Below are positions 8,305-16,731 of a stretch of 32,739 nt of DNA, piece by piece (position 1 is the stretch's first letter; each line of letters opens with the position of its first letter). This DNA comes from an uncultured Marinobacter sp. (lineage in GTDB: Bacteria > Pseudomonadota > Gammaproteobacteria > Pseudomonadales > Oleiphilaceae), in contig NZ_CAJXKQ010000008.1 of the NCBI RefSeq assembly GCF_913055835.1, forward strand, positions 92,981 to 125,719, read 5' to 3'. The translations under genes were made by a program, and so were the position numbers. The notes beneath the pieces were generated by a model that did no database searches, was not told the origin of the DNA, and saw only the letters and a program-made list of their open reading frames with translations.

Positions 8305-11300
8305 ATGAATGCGCTGACAGTGGCCAGCAAGGATCAATTCTTTGAACAGTTGGCTGAGGCCTTCGCAAAGAAGATTTCTAAAACCGAAGCCAGGAAAATC
8401 AGCGAGTTTGCCAAACAGCATTATGCTCATATTCCGCTTGAGGAGCTTGTCAGTCGACGATTTGGTGATACCTATGGCGCCGTTCTTGCCGCATGGCAGT
8501 TTCTGCAAAAGCGCTCTGCCGAGGAGACGCCCGTCGCTGTTTTCAATCCGGACCTGGAGAGCGATGGCTGGCAGTCGACCCATACCGTTGTTTTTATCCT
8601 GCATCCGAACATTCCGTTTCTGATCGATTCCCTGCGCATTGCCATCAACCAGCGCGAGATTGGCACCCATTCCATCCAGCACTCGATCCTGCAGGTTGAG
8701 CGTGAAAAGGATGGCAAACTCAAGAAACTGCTCACTTCGAAAAAGAAAGCCTCTGAATCAGCCTATGAGGCTTTCATTGTTCTTGAGATTGACCGACACA
8801 GTAATCCCGAGGACCTCCGCGAGCTGGAAGATACACTGCAGAATGTTCTCCACGAGGTGCGGATCGCTGTTAGCGATTTCCCGATCGTCACCGAGAAGGT
8901 GAACGAGATCCTGGGCGAGCTGGACAGCACCACCGCCGGCATCAACGAAGATCAGAAAGAGGAGGCCCGGGCCTTCCTGGAGTGGCTGGCCCGGGATCAT
9001 TTCACCTTTCTGGGCTATGACGAGTATGACTTTGCCAAGGATAAGAGCGGCATGGTCGTGCGGAGGGTTGAGAATTCCGAACTGGGTATCCTCCGGGTCA
9101 ATAACGAACGCCCGGATCGGGTTCGCCTGAATGAGCTGCCACAGCGCACCCGTCATGAGATGACCCGGAGCGATGATATCTTTATCTTCGCCAAGTCTGC
9201 CCAGCGTTCGCGGGTCCACCGCCCTGCGTATCCTGACTACATTGCCGTCAAGAAGTTCAACAGCAAAGGTGAGGTGGTCGGTGAGCGCCGCTTCCTCGGT
9301 CTCTACACCGCAAGGGTATACAACGAACGCCCTGACGAGATTCCCCTGCTGCGTCGGAAGTTCCAGAGCGTCATGAAGCGGTCCGGTTTCCTGCGTGACG
9401 ATTACGCCGGCAAGGAACTGGAGCAGATCCTGACGGTGTATCCGAGGGACGAGCTGTTCCAGATTGAGCCGGACGAATTGCTGAAAGTGGCCAAAAGTAT
9501 CCTGTATATCCAGGAGCGCCGCCGCATCGAGCTGTTCATGCGGGAAGATGTGTACGGCCAGTTTGTTACCTGCCTGGCGTTCTTCCCGAGGGATATCTAC
9601 AACACCGAATTGCGGCTGAAGGTAGAGCAGGTTCTGGTAGACCGGCTGGAGGCCGAGGACGTCGAGTTTGTCACGCATTTTTCCGAGTCGGTACTGGCTC
9701 GCGTCCAGTTCACCATCCGGGTTCCCCAGGTTGAAAACCGCCAACTGCCGACGTCGGAGATCCGTGAGAAGGTCATTGAACTTGCCCAATCCTGGCGGGA
9801 TGGACTTTCCGAAGCCTTGAGCGAGGCCTATGGTGAAGAGCAGGGCAATGAACTTTATCGGTTGTGGGCAGGGGGATTCCCGGCCAGTTACACCGACATG
9901 TTCTCGCCCAGGCGGGCTGCCATTGACCTGGAGCACATCGCGGCATCGTCTAATAACCATGATCTGGCCATGAGCTTCTACCGGGCTCTGGAAGAGGAAG
10001 AAAGCACGCTGCATTTCAAGCTCTTCTACCCGGACGAGCCTCTGCCACTTTCCGATGTGATGCCGATTTTCGACAACCTTGGATTCCGGGTTATCGGTGA
10101 GCACCCCTTTGAGGTGACCGACCGTCACAACAAAACGGTCTGGATCCACGATTTCACCCTCCAGGCTCACCATGGCAGCGTGGTGGATATTCATCGTATC
10201 CGGCCCATTTTCGAGGAGCTGTTCCGTCGCGTCTGGTATGGAGAGGCGGAGAACGACGCTTTCAACCGGATGCTACTGTCCTCCTACATGAGCTGGCGCG
10301 AAATCGCTCTGCTGCGGACCTATGCCCGGTACATGCGTCAGATCCGGTTCTCCAACAGCCAGACCTTTATTTCCAACACGCTGGTCAATCATGTCGAGCT
10401 GACCCGGATGCTGCTGGAGTTTTTCGAGATCCGCTTCAATCCGGAACGCTACCAGAGCCCGGGCAAGAGCCAGGCGGCCCAGCAAAAACTGGAAATAGAG
10501 TTCAATGCCGGTCTCGACAATGTCGAAAATCTCAGTGAGGATCGGGTGCTGCGGCTGTATCTCGAGCTGATGCAGGCTACGCTGCGCACCAACTACTACC
10601 AGGTGGATGAGGCGGGCGGTCCCAAGCCCTATATCAGTGTGAAGTTCGATCCATCGCGGATTCCGGACCTGCCGCTTCCCATGCCGATGTTTGAGATCTT
10701 TGTGTATTCACCCCGGGTTGAAGGTGTCCACCTTCGGGGTGGCAAGGTCGCCCGTGGTGGCTTGCGCTGGTCTGACCGGTTCGAGGATTACCGCACGGAA
10801 ATCCTGGGGCTGGTCAAGGCTCAACAGGTCAAGAACGCGGTCATCGTGCCGGTGGGTGCCAAGGGTGGCTTTGTCGCCAAGCGCCTGCCGGACCCATCAG
10901 ACCGCGAGGCCTTCCAGGCCGAGGGCATCGAGGCCTACAAGACGTTCATACGGGGGTTGCTGGATATTACCGACAACCTTGTGGATTCGGGAATTGCGGC
11001 GCCGGAAAGAGTTATTCGCCACGACGACGATGACCATTACCTGGTTGTGGCTGCCGATAAAGGCACGGCAACCTTCTCGGATATCGCCAACGGATTGGCC
11101 GCGGAATACGGCTTCTGGATGGGCGATGCGTTCGCTTCCGGTGGCAGCAACGGCTACGACCACAAGAAGATGGGTATCACGGCCCGGGGCGCCTGGGTAT
11201 CGGTCGAGCGCCACTTCCGGGAAATGGGTATCAACCCTGCGCTGGATGAATTCACGGCCATCGGTATTGGTGACATGGGCGGCGACGTTTTTGGCAACGG

Positions 11301-13191
11301 GATGCTGTGCTCGGAGAAGACCAAACTGGTTGCGGCCTTCAACCATGTCCATATCTTCATTGATCCCTCGCCAGACCCGGAGAAAAGCTTCAAGGAGCGC
11401 AAGCGTCTGTTCGGGCTTGCCCGCTCAGCCTGGACCGATTACGACAGCAAACTCATCTCCAAAGGGGGCGGCGTATTCAGCCGGAGTGCCAAGTCCATCC
11501 CCGTTAGCGCGGAAATGAAGAAGCTGTTGGGTATCAAATCGGACCGGGTGCCGCCCAACATGCTGATTTCCCATATTCTCAAGGCCCAGGTCGACCTGCT
11601 CTGGGTGGGTGGTATCGGCACCTATGTGAAAGGTGCCAGCGAGTCCCATGGTGATGTGGGCGACAAGGCCAACGACGGTCTGCGCATTAACGGATCGGAA
11701 CTGCGCTGCAAAGTGGTCGGCGAGGGCGGCAATCTCGGGCTCACACAGCTCGGCCGGATTGAATTCGCCCTTCGCGGCGGGCGCCTGAACACCGACTTCA
11801 TCGACAACTCCGGTGGCGTGGATTGTTCCGACCATGAGGTCAACATGAAGATCCTGCTCAATCGGGCCGTTGCCATGGGCGATCTCACCAACAAGCAGCG
11901 CAACGTCATGCTGGAGGAGATGACCGATGATGTTGCTGAGCTGGTGCTCAAGAACAACTACCGGCAGACCCAGGCTATCAGTATCGCCAGTGAGGATGCG
12001 GCGACCCGGCTGGAGGAATATCGCCGGCTGATGAATACCTTTGAGAGCGAGGGCAAGCTGAACCGGGCCCTGGAGTTTCTGCCGGATGATGAAACCCTGT
12101 CCGAGCGCAAACTCGACAAGAAGGGGCTGACCAGGCCGGAACTGTCGGTTCTGATTTCCTACGTGAAAGGCGACCTGAAGCAGACCCTGATCGACAGCAC
12201 TCTGCCTGACGACCCGCTGCTGGCCGGTGAGATGTACAAGGTCTTTCCGCGGGATCTGACCCAGAAATTCTCGAAGGAGCTCGGAGAGCATCAACTGCGC
12301 CGTGAAATCATCGCGACCCAGATTGCCAACGACATGGTCAACCACATGGGAATTACCTTTGTGGAGCGTTTGAACCAGTCTACCGGTGCCGATGCGGCCT
12401 CCATTGCATTGGCCTGGATCATTGCCCGGGATGTGTTCCGCATTGATAACTGGTGGGACAGGATTGAGGCCCTGGATTTTCATGTGCCGGCCCAGTTGCA
12501 GATGGAGCTGATGCAGGACCTGATGCGGCTGATGCGCCGTTCGGTGCGCTGGCTGTTGCGCAACCGTCGTGCGGAGCTGAGCATTCAGCACCACATGGAG
12601 CGTTTTGCCGACAGCGTCTGGGCGATTACCGCCGGACTACCGGAATATCTTGGTGACCAGGCCAAAACCACCTGGGAAAAGCGGCATCAGGCGCTGGTGG
12701 ATGCCGGCCTGCCGTCAGAGCTGGCGTCCGTGGTCTCGGGTACCGGGCACCTGTATTCATCGCTGGGCATTATCGAGGCCCACGAAGCCTCGGGTATGCC
12801 ACTGAAGACTGTTGCCAACCTGTATTATGAGCTGGGCGATCGTCTGGACCTGAACTGGTTTGCCAGCGCTATTGCAGCACTGCAACCGGCTTCCCACTGG
12901 CAGGCTCTGGCCAGGGAAAGTTTCCGTGAGGATCTGGACTGGCAGCAGCGTGCCCTGACCACCGGCGTTCTGAAACTGGCAGAAAAGCCGGAAGATGTCC
13001 CGGCCTGTGTGGAGAGCTGGCTGTCGCGTCATCAGCCGATGATCGATCGCTGGAAATCCATGCTGTCGGAGCTCAAGGGTGTGCGGGAGCCGGAATACGC
13101 CATGTTCTCGGTGGCCCTGCGCGAATTGCTGGATCTGGCCCAGAGCACCATGCACCAGCCACACGCGGAGGCCGAAGCTGAGACCAACTGA
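8305..13191 (+). CDS. gdhB: Large (180-kDa class) NAD-specific glutamate dehydrogenase
   Basis: A 1628-residue cytoplasmic enzyme that oxidatively deaminates glutamate to 2-oxoglutarate with NAD+, feeding amino-acid carbon into the TCA cycle. The length matches the GDH-180 class (about 1600 residues) known from Pseudomonas and Streptomyces. The N-terminal half carries ACT-like regulatory sequence (SWRDGLSEALSEAYGEEQGNELY region). The catalytic core has GGKVARGGLRWSDR at about residue 812, then KNAVIVPVGAKGGF with the expected lysines. The substrate/nucleotide region has GIGDMGGDVFGNGM at about 987 and VVGEGGNLGLTQLGR at about 1138. A helical C-terminal domain follows. A GAGG ribosome site precedes the ATG. 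The family is often allosterically controlled by arginine or TCA intermediates and induced by amino acids; no operator was recognised. Its neighbour moxR is divergent, an arrangement also seen in P. aeruginosa as I recall. Confidence 0.95.
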   Translation: MNALTVASKDQFFEQLAEAFAKKISKTEARKISEFAKQHYAHIPLEELVSRRFGDTYGAVLAAWQFLQKRSAEETPVAVFNPDLESDGWQSTHTVVFILHPNIPFLIDSLRIAINQREIGTHSIQHSILQVEREKDGKLKKLLTSKKKASESAYEAFIVLEIDRHSNPEDLRELEDTLQNVLHEVRIAVSDFPIVTEKVNEILGELDSTTAGINEDQKEEARAFLEWLARDHFTFLGYDEYDFAKDKSGMVVRRVENSELGILRVNNERPDRVRLNELPQRTRHEMTRSDDIFIFAKSAQRSRVHRPAYPDYIAVKKFNSKGEVVGERRFLGLYTARVYNERPDEIPLLRRKFQSVMKRSGFLRDDYAGKELEQILTVYPRDELFQIEPDELLKVAKSILYIQERRRIELFMREDVYGQFVTCLAFFPRDIYNTELRLKVEQVLVDRLEAEDVEFVTHFSESVLARVQFTIRVPQVENRQLPTSEIREKVIELAQSWRDGLSEALSEAYGEEQGNELYRLWAGGFPASYTDMFSPRRAAIDLEHIAASSNNHDLAMSFYRALEEEESTLHFKLFYPDEPLPLSDVMPIFDNLGFRVIGEHPFEVTDRHNKTVWIHDFTLQAHHGSVVDIHRIRPIFEELFRRVWYGEAENDAFNRMLLSSYMSWREIALLRTYARYMRQIRFSNSQTFISNTLVNHVELTRMLLEFFEIRFNPERYQSPGKSQAAQQKLEIEFNAGLDNVENLSEDRVLRLYLELMQATLRTNYYQVDEAGGPKPYISVKFDPSRIPDLPLPMPMFEIFVYSPRVEGVHLRGGKVARGGLRWSDRFEDYRTEILGLVKAQQVKNAVIVPVGAKGGFVAKRLPDPSDREAFQAEGIEAYKTFIRGLLDITDNLVDSGIAAPERVIRHDDDDHYLVVAADKGTATFSDIANGLAAEYGFWMGDAFASGGSNGYDHKKMGITARGAWVSVERHFREMGINPALDEFTAIGIGDMGGDVFGNGMLCSEKTKLVAAFNHVHIFIDPSPDPEKSFKERKRLFGLARSAWTDYDSKLISKGGGVFSRSAKSIPVSAEMKKLLGIKSDRVPPNMLISHILKAQVDLLWVGGIGTYVKGASESHGDVGDKANDGLRINGSELRCKVVGEGGNLGLTQLGRIEFALRGGRLNTDFIDNSGGVDCSDHEVNMKILLNRAVAMGDLTNKQRNVMLEEMTDDVAELVLKNNYRQTQAISIASEDAATRLEEYRRLMNTFESEGKLNRALEFLPDDETLSERKLDKKGLTRPELSVLISYVKGDLKQTLIDSTLPDDPLLAGEMYKVFPRDLTQKFSKELGEHQLRREIIATQIANDMVNHMGITFVERLNQSTGADAASIALAWIIARDVFRIDNWWDRIEALDFHVPAQLQMELMQDLMRLMRRSVRWLLRNRRAELSIQHHMERFADSVWAITAGLPEYLGDQAKTTWEKRHQALVDAGLPSELASVVSGTGHLYSSLGIIEAHEASGMPLKTVANLYYELGDRLDLNWFASAIAALQPASHWQALARESFREDLDWQQRALTTGVLKLAEKPEDVPACVESWLSRHQPMIDRWKSMLSELKGVREPEYAMFSVALRELLDLAQSTMHQPHAEAEAETN

Positions 13192-13210
13192 GTATTGCTT
13201 TGGCGTCTGC

Positions 13211-13237
13211 ATTCCCGTTCAATCGGCGCTCGGGAAT
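13211..13237. repeat. Inverted repeat in the gdhB-can gap
   Basis: Perfect 7-base arms ATTCCCG (13211-13217) and CGGGAAT (13231-13237) with a 13-base spacer, ending 19 bases before the can start codon. No T-run follows, so it is not a classical terminator. It could be an operator or a leader stem-loop near the ribosome site. Confidence 0.4.
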
Positions 13238-13256
13238 CATTAAACGGAGAGGGATA

Positions 13257-13940
13257 ATGGGTCAGCTTGACCATCTTCTGGAAAAAAACCGGGCCTGGGC
13301 GGATGGCATCAAGGCCCAGGATCCGCAGTTTTTCCACCGCCTGTCGAATCAGCAGGCTCCGGAATACCTGTGGATAGGCTGTGCGGATAGCCGGGTGCCG
13401 GCCAACCAGATCGTCGATCTGATGCCAGGGGAGCTGTTTGTTCACCGAAACGTGGCCAACGTGGTTGTCCATACCGATTTTAACTGTCTGTCGGTGCTGC
13501 AGTTCGCCATCGAAGTGTTGAAGGTGAAGCACATTCTGGTGGTTGGCCACTATGGCTGTGGTGGTGTGCGAGCGGCATTGCTCAACGAAGGATTCGGGCT
13601 GATCAGCAACTGGCTTCGCCATGTGCAGGATGTCCGTGATCGTCACCAACAGGTGCTGGATGATCTGCCAAGTGTCCAGGACCGGGTGGATCGGTTGTGC
13701 GAACTCAATGTCGTTGAGCAGGTCGGGCATGTCTGCCAGAACAACATTGTCCAGGAGGCCTGGAGGCGGGGTCAGCCACTCACGGTCCATGGCTTTGTCT
13801 ACGATGTGGCTGACGGTGTGCTCCGGGATATGGGGCTGTCGGTCTCCAGTGAGGAGAATCGTGAGCGGGTCCGCCAGAACAGTATCGATGAATTGGTAGA
13901 GAGACCGGTTCGCTCCGGGCGTCAGAAAATCGCTCAGTAA
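13257..13940 (+). CDS. can: Beta-class carbonic anhydrase
   Basis: A 227-residue zinc enzyme that interconverts CO2 and bicarbonate in the cytoplasm, supplying bicarbonate for carboxylases. With the ATG at 13257, the catalytic residues fall at Cys42, Asp44 and Arg46 (GCADSR) and His98 and Cys101 (HYGCGG). These are the same positions as in E. coli Can, which supports this start over an in-frame one 19 codons upstream. An AGAGGG ribosome site precedes it. GELFVHRNVAN and the downstream DVADGVLRDMG are typical of the family. The gap from gdhB is 65 bases with no T-tailed terminator, so read-through from gdhB is possible, although the inverted repeat in the gap may mark separate control. Confidence 0.94.
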   Translation: MGQLDHLLEKNRAWADGIKAQDPQFFHRLSNQQAPEYLWIGCADSRVPANQIVDLMPGELFVHRNVANVVVHTDFNCLSVLQFAIEVLKVKHILVVGHYGCGGVRAALLNEGFGLISNWLRHVQDVRDRHQQVLDDLPSVQDRVDRLCELNVVEQVGHVCQNNIVQEAWRRGQPLTVHGFVYDVADGVLRDMGLSVSSEENRERVRQNSIDELVERPVRSGRQKIAQ

Positions 13941-13953
13941 AGAATGTAAAATC

Positions 13954-13999
13954 GCGTCAAAAATTCGTGATGAGCGTCACTTCCTGACCCTCGGCGTCA
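13954..13999. promoter_or_regulatory. Three GCGTCA direct repeats at exact 20-base spacing
   Basis: GCGTCA occurs at 13954-13959, 13974-13979 and 13994-13999, a strict 20-base period (about two helical turns) upstream of the small gene at 14061. The arrangement would suit a dimer or multimer binding one DNA face. The flanks differ, so only the hexamers are conserved. A short inverted repeat (GTGATGA near 13967 and TCATCAC near 13997) overlaps it. Function is inferred only. Confidence 0.3.
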
Positions 14000-14060
14000 T
14001 CACAGTTGGTCACCTCCCGCTTTGTTAGAGTAGTTCTTGCAGTAAGCGAGGAGGTAGACC

Positions 14061-14234
14061 ATGAAAGAACTGATGCAAAAAGCCCTGACTGCCCTGAACC
14101 AGCGGAAAGACCTGACTGGCGGCCCGGAGCAACGGGGTCGGGGGCAGAAACCTTCTGAAGCCAGTCAGTCCGAAGACTGGGGCATGTCCCCGGAAGATGC
14201 CTTGCGGGTTGGAACGGTTGCCCGCTACAAGTGA
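14061..14234 (+). CDS. Small hypothetical protein, 57 residues
   Basis: An ATG preceded by a strong GAGGAGG ribosome site opens a 57-codon frame ending in TGA. The product begins MKELMQKALTALNQRKDL, has a polar Gly/Gln/Arg-rich middle (GGPEQRGRGQK), and ends EDWGMSPEDALRVGTVARYK. It has no signal peptide, membrane helix or cysteine and is predicted to be a soluble, partly disordered cytoplasmic protein; the N-terminal 17 residues could form an amphipathic helix. I do not recognise the family. The near-ideal ribosome site, its own intergenic region of about 120 bases upstream with ordered repeats, and a stem-loop just downstream argue that it is a real gene and not a chance frame. Confidence 0.65.
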   Translation: MKELMQKALTALNQRKDLTGGPEQRGRGQKPSEASQSEDWGMSPEDALRVGTVARYK

Positions 14235-14264
14235 CTGAGTTTGCCGTGGTATTTACCCTCTGAA

Positions 14265-14304
14265 AGCCCTCCGGTCTCCACCTTGTAGGGGAGACGCGAG
14301 GGCT
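14265..14304 (+). terminator. Stem-loop after the 57-residue gene (possible terminator)
   Basis: Arms AGCCCTC + GTCTCC pair with GGAGAC + GAGGGCT, separated by a 2x2 mismatch, with a 10-base loop. It lies 30 bases past the small gene's stop and 55 bases before the rsmC ATG. No T-run follows directly, so it may be a weak or Rho-assisted terminator, a 3'-end stabiliser, or an rsmC leader structure. Confidence 0.45.
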
Positions 14305-14358
14305 CATTCCGGTTAGCATATCCCGTCCTTGAACTACCCACGCGGGATCAACCAATCC

Positions 14359-15405
14359 ATGTCATTGCCCAACTCCCATGAAGTCCTGTTGCGAAACCGC
14401 CATCTCTTGCAGGGGCGGGTGGCTTTGTTAGGCGTTTCCGCCAACGGGCTACTGTCTGATCTGCCTGCCGGCGGTATGGCCATGAGTGAGCATGCCGGTG
14501 TCTGCGCCGCGCTTGCCGGGTACGACGGCTGGGAGGTCTGTTTCGGCTACAACGATCCGGCTCTCGCAGCCGGCAGTTTTGACACCCTGGTGGTGTTTTT
14601 GCCCAAAGCCCGCGCAGAGCTTGATTTACGCCTTGCCCTGGCGCGATGGCTGGCGGTGCAGGGCGCGCGGCTGGTGCTTGTTGGTGAAAAGAAGGAAGGT
14701 GTTGCCGGGGCCGTCAAGCAGCTCAAGGCCGTGGCGCCGCAGGCGGCCAAGATCGACAGTGCCAGACACTGCCAGGTCTGGTGTGCTGAGACTGTAGAGT
14801 CGCTGCCGGATTTCTCGCTTGAGCAATGGATGACCTGGACAGGTATTGACTGCAAAACGGTACATCTGGAAGTCGCCGGGCTGCCGGGAATTTTCAGTCT
14901 CGGTGAGCTGGATGAGGGCACCCGGATTCTGCTGGAGACGCTGGACGAAAATCCATTGCGGTCTGGCCCCGTGCTGGATTTTGCTTGTGGTGCCGGTGTC
15001 CTTGGTGCCTGGCTGCATCGCTGGCACGAGGGGCAGAATCGACTCACGGTAACGGTCGACGGAATCGACGTGCAGTCCCAGGCGGTTATCTGTGCCCGGG
15101 CCACCTATGAGCGCAACGGCGTCTCCGGGCGTATTCTGGCCTCGGATGGCCTCTCGGGGGTTGAGGGCACCTGGCCCGTCATTCTGAGCAACCCCCCTTT
15201 TCATACCGGTGTCAGAACCGATCTGTCGATGACCGAGCGCTTTCTTCGAGAGGTGGTGCGTCACCTGGCGCCGGGTGGTGAGGTTCGTCTAGTGGCGAAC
15301 AGTTTTTTGCCCTACGAGCCATTGATGAAGCGATGCATTGGCCCGGTTGAGCGCCTGCAGGAAGATCGACGATTTACCGTCTATCGGGCATTTCGCCGTT
15401 CCTGA
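14359..15405 (+). CDS. rsmC: RsmC-type 16S rRNA (guanine-N2) methyltransferase
   Basis: The 348-residue product aligns by eye along its length with E. coli RsmC, which methylates G1207 of 16S rRNA using S-adenosylmethionine. It has an inactive N-terminal methyltransferase-like half beginning [14 protein letters not shown], with [18 protein letters not shown] and a [11 protein letters not shown] segment. The catalytic C-terminal half carries the SAM motif [12 protein letters not shown] at about residue 205 and the N2-guanine motif NPPFHTG at about 278. The end FRVYRA-like [11 protein letters not shown] is also typical. I chose the ATG at 14359; a TTG ten codons upstream is in frame, and neither has a good ribosome site. 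A related gene, rlmG, follows 156 bases downstream. Confidence 0.88.
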   Translation: MSLPNSHEVLLRNRHLLQGRVALLGVSANGLLSDLPAGGMAMSEHAGVCAALAGYDGWEVCFGYNDPALAAGSFDTLVVFLPKARAELDLRLALARWLAVQGARLVLVGEKKEGVAGAVKQLKAVAPQAAKIDSARHCQVWCAETVESLPDFSLEQWMTWTGIDCKTVHLEVAGLPGIFSLGELDEGTRILLETLDENPLRSGPVLDFACGAGVLGAWLHRWHEGQNRLTVTVDGIDVQSQAVICARATYERNGVSGRILASDGLSGVEGTWPVILSNPPFHTGVRTDLSMTERFLREVVRHLAPGGEVRLVANSFLPYEPLMKRCIGPVERLQEDRRFTVYRAFRRS

Positions 15406-15414
15406 ACGAAAAAA

Positions 15415-15432
15415 GCCCCTGGGGTGAGGGGC
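15415..15432 (-). terminator. Hairpin with T-run on the minus strand, after rsmC
   Basis: GCCCCT (15415-15420) and AGGGGC (15427-15432) pair around a 6-base loop. Reading the minus strand, the hairpin is followed by six T residues; on the plus strand it is preceded by the A-run and followed by AAGAGG. It therefore looks like an intrinsic terminator against antisense transcription, or a weak plus-strand stem, even though no minus-strand gene ends here. Confidence 0.45.
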
Positions 15433-15510
15433 AAGAGGTTCGCGTCCAGAAAAACGGAGCCAACCGGAAAAGGGATGTTCAGCGTGAACACCTTCCACGT
15501 TAGGGTTAAT

Positions 15511-15533
15511 TTCTAGAATAAACAGCCTAGAAT
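15511..15533 (+). promoter_or_regulatory. Repeated TAGAAT / dyad before rlmG (possible promoter-operator)
   Basis: CTAGAAT occurs twice (15513-15519 and 15527-15533), and TTCTAG/CTAGAA (15511-15516, 15527-15532) forms a 6-base dyad. Either TAGAAT matches a sigma-70 -10 box at 5 of 6 positions, but no good -35 is present. The position, 29 bases before the rlmG ATG, suits a promoter with a short leader. Confidence 0.3.
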
Positions 15534-15561
15534 GGCGCTTTTGTGACAGAAAGCCTCCAGG

Positions 15562-16719
15562 ATGCCCGAAATGACAACTGCCGAACTCGTTTTTTCCCAG
15601 GGCAGGCTGACTCTCAGCCGCCCGGGTACCGGCGATCCGACGCTGAGGGCGTGGGATGCGGCGGACGAGCTCCTGCTGGAACAGGCTATTGATGCCGCAG
15701 CCGGCTTCGATGAGCCCCGGATCCTGGTGGTGGATGACCAGTTCGGAGCGCTTGCGCTGGGGCTCTCGCAGTTTTCGCCGACCATCGTTGCTGATAGCGC
15801 CGTATTGCCATCCTCACTGCTAACCAATGCCTCATTGAACCCCGGTTTTCCTGCGCCAGGGCCGGTTTGTAGCTGGATCAGTCCGCCGGCGGGCCCGTTC
15901 GATCTGGTGGTGATGAGAATACCGCGCCAGGCCGACTATCTGGCGTGGTTATTGCGCTGGCTCAATGGTGTGATAGCGGATTCCGGTGTGTTGCTGGCCG
16001 GAGGAATGATCAAGCATTTGCCGGCGAAAAGTGTCGAGGTGTTTGCCGAAGCGGTGCAGACGGAACAGGTTCTGCCAGCGCGCAAGAAGGCTCGGGTAAT
16101 TCGTTGCCGCAAAGGCGCTGCGACTCTGGCGGGCTGGCCGGGTGCCTGGAGCGGGTATGCATTAACCGGCAGCACCGGTGAGCTGGCGGTGCAAGCATTG
16201 CCCGCAGTATTCGCCAGGGAAAGGCTGGATATCGGTAGTCGCTTGCTTCTGCCTCATGTGGCCAAAGCAGCATCGGCTCTGCAAGCCGGCGACTCTGTGC
16301 TGGATCTGGCCTGTGGCAACGGTGTGTTGGGCCTGGCAGCTTTAGCAGAGCGCAAAGACTTACAATTCCGCTTCAGCGATGTTTCAAGCCAGGCAGTGCT
16401 CAGTGCCCGTCATAACGTCGAGCAGGCATTTCCTGAGGCCCACGCAAGTTTCTCTCACTGCGACGGCATTGACGCTGATGCGGGCGCTTTCGACCTGATC
16501 CTGCTGAATCCACCATTCCACGAGGGCGGTGTAGTGGGTGATCATATTGCCCTGCGTTTGTTTGAGCAGGCGTCAGAACACCTTAAGCCAGGTGGTCACA
16601 TGCTCATGGTGGGAAATCGCCACCTGGGTTATCACCGAAGCCTGCGGCGGTATTTCTCTTGTGTAGAGCAACTCGATGCCAGCCCCAAGTTTGTCGTTTT
16701 CCGGGCTGGCAGACGCTGA
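15562..16719 (+). CDS. rlmG: RlmG-type 23S rRNA (guanine-N2) methyltransferase
   Basis: The 385-residue product resembles E. coli RlmG, which makes m2G1835 in 23S rRNA. The N-terminal half has LRAWDAADELLLEQA and ILVVDDQFGALAL, close to the RlmG pattern LQAWEAADEYLL / ILNDAFGALS. The linker has KKARVIRC. The C-terminal half has the LDIGSRLLLPH lead-in, the SAM motif VLDLACGNGVLG at about residue 246 and NPPFHEGG at about 316, and ends KFVVFRAGRR. The start is uncertain: an ATG three codons later (15571) fits an AGGA ribosome site better. Its neighbour rsmC is a paralogue, so this region groups two rRNA m2G enzymes acting on the two ribosomal subunits. The stop is 12 bases from the end of the convergent ribE. 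Confidence 0.88.
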   Translation: MPEMTTAELVFSQGRLTLSRPGTGDPTLRAWDAADELLLEQAIDAAAGFDEPRILVVDDQFGALALGLSQFSPTIVADSAVLPSSLLTNASLNPGFPAPGPVCSWISPPAGPFDLVVMRIPRQADYLAWLLRWLNGVIADSGVLLAGGMIKHLPAKSVEVFAEAVQTEQVLPARKKARVIRCRKGAATLAGWPGAWSGYALTGSTGELAVQALPAVFARERLDIGSRLLLPHVAKAASALQAGDSVLDLACGNGVLGLAALAERKDLQFRFSDVSSQAVLSARHNVEQAFPEAHASFSHCDGIDADAGAFDLILLNPPFHEGGVVGDHIALRLFEQASEHLKPGGHMLMVGNRHLGYHRSLRRYFSCVEQLDASPKFVVFRAGRR

Positions 16720-16731
16720 AGGGTCAAAGAA

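Noticed and set aside
8758..10194. Long open frame (478 codons) on the minus strand inside gdhB
   Set aside because: It lies opposite a strongly conserved gdhB region, its product has no recognisable motif, and GC-rich third positions commonly produce such antisense frames.
11425..12594. 389-codon minus-strand frame in the 3' half of gdhB
   Set aside because: Shadow of the glutamate dehydrogenase frame with no independent evidence.
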